Shown here: in pieces, positions 58,391 through 64,000 of the stretch
Layout: the number at the start of each line of letters is the position of its first letter
Position numbering within the stretch: position 1 is the first letter of the stretch
Source: Streptomyces sp. NBC_00775
Lineage (GTDB): Bacteria > Actinomycetota > Actinomycetes > Streptomycetales > Streptomycetaceae
DNA length: 64,000 nucleotides
Assembly (NCBI RefSeq): GCF_036347135.1
Contig: NZ_CP108938.1
Coordinates: 8,618,001-8,682,000 of the forward strand
Reading direction: 5' to 3'
Notes under the pieces: model-generated
What the model saw: only the letters and a program-made list of their open reading frames with translations
The model's database searches: none
Told to the model about the DNA's origin: nothing
Made by a program: the position numbers and the translations under genes

Positions 58391-58478
58391 TGGTGTCCGA
58401 GGGGGGACTTGAACCCCCACGCCCGATAAAGGGCACTAGCACCTCAAGCTAGCGCGTCTGCCATTCCGCCACCCGGAC
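58391..58478 (-). tRNA. tRNA-Leu (anticodon GAG)
   Basis: On the minus strand the sequence starts GTCCGGGTGGCGGAATGG and ends TTCAAGTCCCCCCTCGGACACCA-like, with a 7-bp acceptor stem (one G-U pair). The anticodon stem is CTAGC/GCTAG with loop TTGAGGT, giving GAG for CUC/CUU. The long variable arm (GTGCCCTTTATCGGGCGT region) is typical of leucine tRNAs. CCA is encoded. Its 3' end faces the accessory block, the usual side for integrating elements. Confidence 0.95.
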
Positions 58479-58665
58479 AAGGTGTCTGTCGCGCGGGGTT
58501 TCCCTCGCGGCGACAGAGGAAACATTACCAGGCTTTCCAGGGCCCCTGATCACGCCCTGTTCCCGCGTGAACGGCGTGTGACGGGCCGGGACCGGCCTTG
58601 GGCACCGGCGGGGGTCGGAGGGAGGATGAGGGGGACCACCAGCAGTGACAGTGGGAGGAAGCAGC

Positions 58666-59991
58666 GTGAGCGAGTCGAACACGGCCAGGGGTGTCTCTGG
58701 CGAGGACGAGGTTGTGGACCTCTGTCGCGAGCTGATCCGGATCGACACCAGCAACTACGGGGACCACTCCGGGCCGGGCGAGCGCAAGGCCGCGGAGTAC
58801 GTGGCCGAGAAGCTCGCCGAGGTCGGGCTGGAGCCGCAGATCTTCGAGTCGCACAAGGGGCGCGCCTCCACGGTGGCCCGCATCGAGGGCGAGGACCCCT
58901 CCCGGCCCGCGCTGCTCATCCACGGCCACACCGACGTCGTACCGGCCAACGCGGCGGACTGGACCCACCACCCGTTCTCCGGAGAGATCGCGGACGGAAT
59001 GGTGTGGGGCCGCGGCGCGGTCGACATGAAGGACATGGACGCCATGACGCTGGCGGTCGTCCGGGACCGGCTGCGCAGCGGGCGCAAGCCGCCCCGCGAC
59101 ATCGTCCTCGCCTTCCTCGCGGACGAGGAGGCGGGCGGCACCTGGGGCGCGCGGCACCTGGTCGACAAGCACCCGGACCTCTTCGAGGGCGTCACGGAGG
59201 CGATCGGCGAGGTCGGCGGGTTCTCCTTCACGGTCAACGAGAAGCTGCGGCTGTATCTCGTGGAGACCGCCCAGAAGGGCATGCACTGGATGAAGCTGAC
59301 CGTGGACGGCACCGCCGGGCACGGTTCGATGATCCACAAGGACAACGCGATCACCGAGCTGTCCGAGGCCGTGGGGCGGCTCGGCCGGCACAAGTTCCCG
59401 GTCCGGGTGACGAAGACGCTGCGGCACTTCCTCGACGAGCTCGGCGACGCGCTCGGCACCGAGCTCGACCCGGAGAACATGGACGCGACGCTCGCCAAGC
59501 TCGGCGGCATCGCCAAGCTCATCGGCGCCTCCCTGCAGAACACCGCCAACCCGACCCAGCTGGGTGCCGGGTACAAGGTCAACGTGATTCCGGGGCAGGC
59601 CACCGCGCATGTCGACGGCCGTTATCTGCCGGGGTACGAGGAGGAGTTCCTCGCCGACCTGGACCGGATTCTCGGACCGAGGGTCAAGCGCGAGGACGTG
59701 CACGCGGACAAGGCGCTGGAGACCACCTTCGACGGGGCGCTGGTCGACGCCATGCAGACCGCGCTGTCCGCCGAGGACCCGATCGCGCGCGCGGTGCCCT
59801 ACATGCTCTCGGCCGGCACCGACGCCAAGTCCTTCGCCGACCTCGGCATCCGCTGCTTCGGCTTCGCCCCGCTGAAGCTGCCGCCGGAGCTGGACTTCGC
59901 GGGCATGTTCCACGGTGTCGACGAGCGGGTGCCGGTGGACGCGCTGCAGTTCGGCGTGCGTGTGCTCGACCGTTTCATCGACGCGTCGTGA
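58666..59991 (+). CDS. M20-family metallopeptidase (dipeptidase / ArgE-DapE type)
   Basis: 441 aa. Metal ligands are visible in order: LLIHGHTDVV (His, Asp), GRGAVDMKDMDAM (bridging Asp), ADEEAGGTWG (catalytic Glu pair), and a late His in FAGMFHGVDE. The lid/dimerisation domain lies in the middle, with TAGHGSMIHKDNA. It hydrolyses small peptides or N-acyl amino acids with two zinc ions. GTG start with GGAGGAAG upstream (decisive over a GTG seven codons earlier). It belongs to the conserved chromosome side of tRNA-Leu, next to the chaplin genes. Confidence 0.92.
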   Translation: MSESNTARGVSGEDEVVDLCRELIRIDTSNYGDHSGPGERKAAEYVAEKLAEVGLEPQIFESHKGRASTVARIEGEDPSRPALLIHGHTDVVPANAADWTHHPFSGEIADGMVWGRGAVDMKDMDAMTLAVVRDRLRSGRKPPRDIVLAFLADEEAGGTWGARHLVDKHPDLFEGVTEAIGEVGGFSFTVNEKLRLYLVETAQKGMHWMKLTVDGTAGHGSMIHKDNAITELSEAVGRLGRHKFPVRVTKTLRHFLDELGDALGTELDPENMDATLAKLGGIAKLIGASLQNTANPTQLGAGYKVNVIPGQATAHVDGRYLPGYEEEFLADLDRILGPRVKREDVHADKALETTFDGALVDAMQTALSAEDPIARAVPYMLSAGTDAKSFADLGIRCFGFAPLKLPPELDFAGMFHGVDERVPVDALQFGVRVLDRFIDAS

Positions 59992-60093
59992 CGTGTTGAC
60001 ACCGGTATTCGCCCGCGCGTACGGAGATCACCCGGGAAGGGTGAATGCGACCATAAGCTCGTAGCTCTAGTACTCCCTCCTCGTTACAGGTGT

Positions 60094-60117
60094 TGCGATC
60101 CGCTACTTGGGATCGCA
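60094..60117 (+). promoter_or_regulatory. hairpin in the chpH leader
   Basis: TGCGATCC (60094-60101) and GGATCGCA (60110-60117), 8-bp perfect stem with 8-nt loop, ending 13 nt before the ribosome site AAGGAGGA. It could affect stability or translation of the highly expressed chaplin message, or be a dyad operator. Confidence 0.5.
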
Positions 60118-60137
60118 TTTGCCAACAAGGAGGAATA

Positions 60138-60371
60138 ATGATCAAGAAGGTCGTCGCTGCTGCGGCTGCCACTGGTGGTCTGGTTCTCGCGGGTGCGGGC
60201 CTGGCCGTCGCCGATGCGGGTGCTCAGGGTGCCGCAGTGCACTCCCCGGGCGTCATCTCCGGCAACGTCATCCAGGTGCCCGTTCACGTCCCGGTGAACG
60301 TCTGCGGCAACACGGTCTCCGTGATCGGGCTGCTGAACCCCGCCTTCGGCAACACCTGCATCAACAAGTGA
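60138..60371 (+). CDS. chpH: short chaplin
   Basis: 77 aa. Signal peptide of about 26 residues (ATGGLVLAGAGLAVADA). The mature part is one chaplin domain: SPGVISGNVIQVPVHVPVNV, then CGNTVSVIGLLNPAFGNTC, with the two conserved cysteines. Secreted chaplins assemble into amyloid-like surface fibres that make aerial hyphae and spores hydrophobic. The ribosome site AAGGAGG is ideal. The pairing with a long chaplin gene downstream matches chpH-chpC of S. coelicolor. Expression is expected under developmental control (BldN in S. coelicolor); no exact promoter could be fixed by eye. Confidence 0.95.
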   Translation: MIKKVVAAAAATGGLVLAGAGLAVADAGAQGAAVHSPGVISGNVIQVPVHVPVNVCGNTVSVIGLLNPAFGNTCINK

Positions 60372-60403
60372 CGTTGTGCTTCACCCCATGAGGGTCTGAG
60401 CCC

Positions 60404-60442
60404 GTCGGCCCCGGAGTGCGCGCCATGCGCTCCGGGGCCGAC
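60404..60442 (+). terminator. terminator after chpH
   Basis: 13-bp perfect stem (60404-60416 with 60430-60442) starting about 30 bp after the chpH stop. It separates the abundant short chaplin transcript from the long chaplin gene. Confidence 0.8.
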
Positions 60443-60522
60443 CGGCTTTCGGCGCACGCGCTGGACGGATGCGTGCGCGTTCCGGATGGTCCAAGCCAAG
60501 GGCTAAGGCAGGGAATTCAGTT

Positions 60523-61359
60523 ATGCGACAGGTCACCCGCAAGGGCCTGATGACCGTGGCGGCCGCGACCGGCGTGCTCGCCGCGACCGGCGGCTACGCA
60601 CACGCCGACTCGGGTGCGAACGGTTCCAGTTCGGACTCGCCCGGCGTGCTGTCGGGCAACACGGTGCAGGCGCCGGTGCACGCGCCGGTCAACGTCTGTG
60701 GCAACACCGTGAACGTCGTCGGGGTGCTCAACCCGGCGATGGGCAACACGTGCGTCAACCACGGCGGCGGCAGCGGTTCCTCCGGGGGCGGCTACGGCGA
60801 CGGAGGCTCCCACTCCGGCGGTGGTGCGCAGGCCGGCGGGCACGCCAGTGACTCGCCGGGCGTCGGCTCCGGCAATCACGTGCAGGCGCCGATCGACGTG
60901 CCGGTCAACGTCTGCGGCAACAGCGTGAACGTGGTCGGCGTCGGCAACGCGGCGGCGGGCAACGACTGCGCCAACGGGACGGGTGGCGGTCACTCCACCA
61001 CCCCGCCCGGCGGCGGTCATGAGACGCCGCCTCCGGGTAACCCCGGAGAGCCGGGCCACCCCGGGCAGCCGGGCCACCCCGGGAACCCGGGTCAGCCGGG
61101 TAACCCGGGCACTCCGGGCACTCCGGGTACTCCGGGTCACCCCGGGCAGCCGGGCCAGTCGGCCACCCCGGGAGGCAAGCACCCGGGCGGCGTCTCGCAC
61201 GCCAACCACCCGGGGGCGCAGTCCGTCACCCAGCCCAAGGGCGCCGCGCAGCTCGCCCACACCGGCAGTGACCTGCCGCTCGGTGTGGTTGTGCCCGCCG
61301 GTGCGGGGGCGCTGCTGGCCGGTGCCCTGCTCTACCGCAAGGCACGATCGGCGGCGTAA
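60523..61359 (+). CDS. chpC: long chaplin with two chaplin domains and sortase signal
   Basis: 278 aa. Signal peptide of about 28 residues. Chaplin domain 1 lies at about 38-80 (VNVCGNTVNVVGVLNPAMGN) and domain 2 at about 118-155 (VNVCGNSVNVVGVGNAAAGN), separated by a Gly/Ser linker. Next comes a collagen-like Pro-Gly repeat tract of about 60 residues (GHPGQPGHPGNPGQPGNPG). The C-terminus is a cell-wall sorting signal: LAHTG, hydrophobic helix, then RKARSAA. Sortase E-type enzymes would link it to peptidoglycan so that it anchors the chaplin layer. Matches chpC in architecture and position. The repeat tract may vary in length between strains. Confidence 0.93.
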   Translation: MRQVTRKGLMTVAAATGVLAATGGYAHADSGANGSSSDSPGVLSGNTVQAPVHAPVNVCGNTVNVVGVLNPAMGNTCVNHGGGSGSSGGGYGDGGSHSGGGAQAGGHASDSPGVGSGNHVQAPIDVPVNVCGNSVNVVGVGNAAAGNDCANGTGGGHSTTPPGGGHETPPPGNPGEPGHPGQPGHPGNPGQPGNPGTPGTPGTPGHPGQPGQSATPGGKHPGGVSHANHPGAQSVTQPKGAAQLAHTGSDLPLGVVVPAGAGALLAGALLYRKARSAA

Positions 61360-61380
61360 AACGGCATGAATATGAGCACA

Positions 61381-61446
61381 ACGTCACACATGTCCCCTGT
61401 GACGTGAAGAACGGAGCGGGCCCCGCCACTGCGGGGCCCGCTCCGT
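61381..61446. terminator. tandem hairpins between chpC and the DUF5703 gene
   Basis: A small 8-bp stem (61381-61388 with 61398-61405) is followed by a 16-bp perfect stem (61411-61426 with 61431-61446, loop CACT). It lies between convergent genes and can serve both directions. Confidence 0.85.
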
Positions 61447-61461
61447 TTCAACGGCCTGTCG

Positions 61462-61650
61462 TCACCACGTGGCGCGCACCTGGCGGATGATCCGCCGGCG
61501 CAACCGCACCCTGCGGCTGCCGTCGCGCAGCAGGCTCAGGCGGTCCAACTCCCAGTGTCCGTACTCCGCATGGTCCGTCAGCAGACGTGTCGTCTCCTTG
61601 CGGGAGACCCCGCGCGGTACGTACACGTCGACAAATTCGTATTCCGGCAT
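61462..61650 (-). CDS. DUF5703 family small protein
   Basis: 62 aa. MPEYEFVDVYVPRGVSRKET then HAEYGHWELDRLSLLRDGSR and a very basic end (RRRIIRQVRATW). This small protein is strongly conserved in Streptomyces as DUF5703 and has no known function. The basic C-terminus suggests RNA or membrane binding, which is only inference. It lies 47 bp from a divergent acidic-protein gene. Confidence 0.88.
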   Translation of the reverse strand: MPEYEFVDVYVPRGVSRKETTRLLTDHAEYGHWELDRLSLLRDGSRRVRLRRRIIRQVRATW

Positions 61651-61697
61651 CGCATCTATTGTGCGGGCAGAGCCCGTGTACGGATAGCGTCTGCACT

Positions 61698-62384
61698 ATG
61701 TCTGATGCTGTGCAGCCCACCGCTGCCGAGGTACGCGCCGCCGCCGAGGCGGTCAAGACCGCTCTCGACCGCCACCTGGCCGCGGTCGAGCGCAGGACGG
61801 GTGAGGACGACCCGGCCGTCTACGAGGCGTTCAACGAGCTGGCCGCCGCTGCCGAGGAGTACGACGAGCTCCTCTACGACCGCTACGACGAGGTCACACC
61901 CTTCGAGATCCCCGGTACCGACGACACCCTGCCGCCGTACACGGGCCCCGAGGAGCCGAATGCGCTGAGTGTGCTGATCCGCCGGGACTACGCGGTGGTG
62001 GAGCCACAGCGACTGCTGGCGCAGGCCCAGCGCGTGGAAGCCGTGGAGGAGGACGGGGCCACCGCCACCGCGGGCTTCGACGCGGCGGCCGGCACGATCC
62101 ACGGTGCGCTCGGGGTCCTGTTCGGCGAGTTCGAACCGGACGAGATCGCCTCCCGGCACAAGGAGTTCGGCCTGGAGGAGGCGGACTCCACACTCTGGGT
62201 GACCGCCGCGGACGAACCGGCCGAGCCCGGCGAATGGCTGGAGATCCCGTTCGAATCGATCGATCCGCAGCGCGTGGTCTGCCGCTTCGACGTCAGCGCC
62301 GTCTTCGACGACGAGGCGGAGGACGACCTGGAGGACGATCTCGGCTCCGACGGGGATCTTGAGCCATTGGACGCGGATCACTGA
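61698..62384 (+). CDS. acidic protein of unknown function
   Basis: 228 aa, about one quarter Asp/Glu, with a helical N-terminal region (AEVRAAAEAVKTALDRHLAA) and an extremely acidic tail (DDEAEDDLEDDLGSDGDLE). No signal peptide or membrane helix, so probably cytoplasmic. It resembles conserved Streptomyces hypothetical proteins seen at this place next to DUF5703 genes. The stop lies in a 12-bp direct repeat, CGGATCACTGAG (62373 and 62391). Confidence 0.75.
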   Translation: MSDAVQPTAAEVRAAAEAVKTALDRHLAAVERRTGEDDPAVYEAFNELAAAAEEYDELLYDRYDEVTPFEIPGTDDTLPPYTGPEEPNALSVLIRRDYAVVEPQRLLAQAQRVEAVEEDGATATAGFDAAAGTIHGALGVLFGEFEPDEIASRHKEFGLEEADSTLWVTAADEPAEPGEWLEIPFESIDPQRVVCRFDVSAVFDDEAEDDLEDDLGSDGDLEPLDADH

Positions 62385-62415
62385 GCACAGCGGATCACTG
62401 AGGGCGTACGTACGG

Positions 62416-62448
62416 GGTGGCGGTCACCGGGGTTCGGTGGCCGCCACC
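62416..62448. terminator. hairpin between convergent genes
   Basis: 13-bp stem with one G-U pair (62416-62428 with 62436-62448). It lies between the acidic-protein gene and the helicase-like gene, which converge. Confidence 0.7.
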
Positions 62449-62487
62449 GCTGTGTGCACGGAGCGGGGCGCCGGGTGCCGGAGAAGA

Positions 62488-64000
62488 TCAGCCCGAGGCC
62501 GGTGTCTGCGCCTTGAGCAGGGCCGGCAGGCGCGTGGTGCGCGGCTTCTGCGGGACCTCCGCCACCGCCCGCTGAAGGGCCTGCTCCACCCCGTGCACCA
62601 CGGACAGATGACGCTCGGCGCGGCCGAAGGCCGTGTACACCCAGGGCCTGGTCAGGGACTGCGCGGCGTCACCGGGGAGCACCACGACCGCGGCGGGCCA
62701 GCGCATGCCCACCGCCTGGTGCGCCGTGAGCGCCCAGCCGTGCCGCACGGACTGCTCCACCCGCTCCTTCGGTACGACGACGGGCAGACCCGCGCACTCC
62801 AGGTGCAGCCCGTCGGCGTCGGCCTTCACCACATGTCCCGGCACCGAACGGCCCGGCGCGGGGGAGTACGCGATCCGGTCGCCCGGGTCGAAGCCGCCGA
62901 AGCGGCCGGGGCCGGGGTTCAGCCGCTCCTTGAGGGCGGCGTTCAGCGCGCGCGTGCCGACCGCGCCGCCGTGCCCCGGCGTGATCACCTGGGTCTGCTC
63001 GGCCGGGATGCCGATCGCGCGCGGCACGGAGTCCGCGACCAGCTGCACGGTCCGGTGCACCGCCTCGCCGGCGTCCCGCACCGGGACGATCACGACCTCC
63101 TTGCCGGGCGCCTCGACCTGGTTCAGCTCGCCGATACCGACCCCGGAGACCAGCTCGCCGATCGGCCCGGGGTCCGGTGTCCGCGAGACCACCTGCGGGC
63201 ACACCCGGGCGGCGAGCAGGTCGGCGAAGACCTTCCCCGGGCCCGCCGACCACAGCACGCCCGGGTCCCCGCTCAGCACCAGCCGCGCGCCGTCCGGCAG
63301 CGACTCGGCGAGCACGGCCGCCGTCTCGACGTCGAGCTGCGGCGCGTCGAGGACGACGAGGAGGTCGAGGTCGAAGGCGCCGTCCGCGTCCCGGCCTGGG
63401 CCCTCGGCGCCGGACAGGAGTCCCGCGACGGTGACGACACCGGTGCCCGTGCCCTCTGCGGGGCCGTCCGGCAGGTCGTACTGGGCGATCTGGGCCGTGA
63501 AGCGGTCGCGGCCGCCCGCGGTGTGTGTGGCGGCCCAGCCGCGCAGGCCGAGACCGCGCGCGGCGTACAGCAGCGCCGCCGCTTCGGCCTGGGACGCGTC
63601 CCCGCCCGTGTGCAGGACCAGGCCGTGGCCCGCGACCGCGCGGATCAGCTCCGCGGTGGAGCGGCCGGCCGCGACGGCGGCCTGCTCCCAGTCGGCGGCC
63701 GAACCGTCCTCCTCCGGCACGGAGTTCATCACCCGGGCCAGTCCGTCGGCGAGGCTCTCCTCGGCCAGCGCGTACCGCTCCAGGCCCACCAGGACGCGGA
63801 CCGGGCGCTCCTCGGGCTCCTCGGCTCCTTCCTCCTGCGCGGCGGGGGCCGGCGCCGTGTCGAGCGCGTCCTGGAAGACCAGGGCCTCGCCCTCCGCGAG
63901 GGCGCTCTGCACGGCCGCGTCCGCATCCGGCACCGAGCGCTGGGAGAGCGCGGCGGTGAGCGCCGGGGCGTCGAGGGCGGTGTGCCCGGCGAGGGCCGCC
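62488..64000 (-). CDS. RecD-like DNA helicase/ATPase, C-terminal part (gene runs off the window)
   Basis: 504 codons visible; the frame is open to the right edge, so the N-terminus lies outside. Seen are a helicase domain-1 segment with LDLLVVLDAPQLDVETAAVL (Walker B/motif II-like) and LVLSGDPGVLWSAGPGKVFA (motif III), then a domain-2 segment with WALTAHQAVGMRWPAAVVVL (motif VI-like, as in the UvrD/RecD C-terminal fold). An SH3-like insert (GDRIAYSPAPGRSVPGHVV) is typical of RecD2 proteins. The Walker A region and any helix-hairpin-helix part must lie beyond the edge. Likely a conserved chromosomal DNA-repair ATPase. Confidence 0.8.
   Translation of the reverse strand, partial: AALAGHTALDAPALTAALSQRSVPDADAAVQSALAEGEALVFQDALDTAPAPAAQEEGAEEPEERPVRVLVGLERYALAEESLADGLARVMNSVPEEDGSAADWEQAAVAAGRSTAELIRAVAGHGLVLHTGGDASQAEAAALLYAARGLGLRGWAATHTAGGRDRFTAQIAQYDLPDGPAEGTGTGVVTVAGLLSGAEGPGRDADGAFDLDLLVVLDAPQLDVETAAVLAESLPDGARLVLSGDPGVLWSAGPGKVFADLLAARVCPQVVSRTPDPGPIGELVSGVGIGELNQVEAPGKEVVIVPVRDAGEAVHRTVQLVADSVPRAIGIPAEQTQVITPGHGGAVGTRALNAALKERLNPGPGRFGGFDPGDRIAYSPAPGRSVPGHVVKADADGLHLECAGLPVVVPKERVEQSVRHGWALTAHQAVGMRWPAAVVVLPGDAAQSLTRPWVYTAFGRAERHLSVVHGVEQALQRAVAEVPQKPRTTRLPALLKAQTPASG

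Noticed and set aside
58391..58478. Possible attachment-site repeat of the tRNA-Leu 3' end elsewhere in the window
   Set aside because: Read for the TTCAAGTCCCCCC region on both strands and found only the tRNA itself, so no integrated-element borders can be drawn.
61020..61160. CRISPR-like short repeats
   Set aside because: The repeats are Pro-Gly codons inside the long chaplin gene, with no spacers and no cas genes.

Overview
The window is high-GC actinobacterial DNA from a Streptomyces chromosome. The evidence is a pair of chaplin genes, SsgA-like sporulation genes, SpoIIE-type phosphatases with PAS and GAF domains, a Pls-type poly-amino-acid synthetase, an Fxs-type RiPP locus, class I P450 systems, GTG starts and strong GC bias at third codon positions. 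All calls come from reading the sequence. Family names rest on motifs and remembered family knowledge, not on searches.

Layout. 0-3.6 kb: a molybdopterin oxidoreductase with an overlapping cytochrome b partner, then a membrane protein and a lipoprotein of unknown function. 3.7-8.4 kb: a complete gluconate/idonate operon (gntK, gntP, idnO, idnD) divergent from its GntR/FadR-type regulator, with a 23-bp palindrome between them. 8.4-14.1 kb: a YchJ-like gene, an M1 zinc aminopeptidase, and a 1291-aa protein with the A-T-six-helix-three-domain plan of epsilon-poly-lysine synthetase (Pls). Its adenylation pocket reads close to a lysine code. 14.6-20.3 kb: a cation/proton antiporter, then three genes of unknown function (a membrane protein and two P-loop ATPases). 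20.3-28.4 kb: an Fxs-type RiPP locus with a short precursor, an FxsT-like signalling-type ATPase/TPR protein, an FxsB-type radical SAM enzyme, and a coupled HExxH protein of the proposed alpha-ketoglutarate-dependent peptide hydroxylase family.

28.5-58.3 kb is accessory and rearranged. It holds two copies of an operator/secreted-peptide/SsgA-like cassette (one collapsed by deletion), and a catabolic operon (nitroreductase, acetoacetyl-CoA synthetase, flavin hydroxylase, FAH-family hydrolase, extradiol dioxygenase) divergent from its TetR regulator. It also holds an alcohol dehydrogenase/CYP102-like/TetR cassette plus the scar of a second copy, a ferredoxin/reductase/P450 operon, two tandem SpoIIE phosphatases and several pseudogenes. 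A shared palindrome close to TTCCATACGNCGTATGGAA occurs at four places and overlaps the start codons of two paralogous TetR genes, so it probably defines a local regulon. The block ends beside a transposase-like remnant and tRNA-Leu(GAG).

58.6-64 kb returns to conserved chromosome: an M20 peptidase, short chaplin (chpH-like), long chaplin with a sortase signal (chpC-like), a DUF5703 protein, an acidic protein and the C-terminal part of a RecD-like helicase. As I remember the S. coelicolor numbering, the chaplin pair (SCO1674-1675) lies close to the gluconate operon (SCO1678-1682). The roughly 49 kb between them here would then be largely inserted DNA next to a tRNA.

The strongest candidates for undescribed biology are the Fxs locus whose precursor lacks the family's FxSxx end, the Pls-like/aminopeptidase pair, the three-gene ATPase module, and the palindrome regulon with its duplicated and eroded cassettes.
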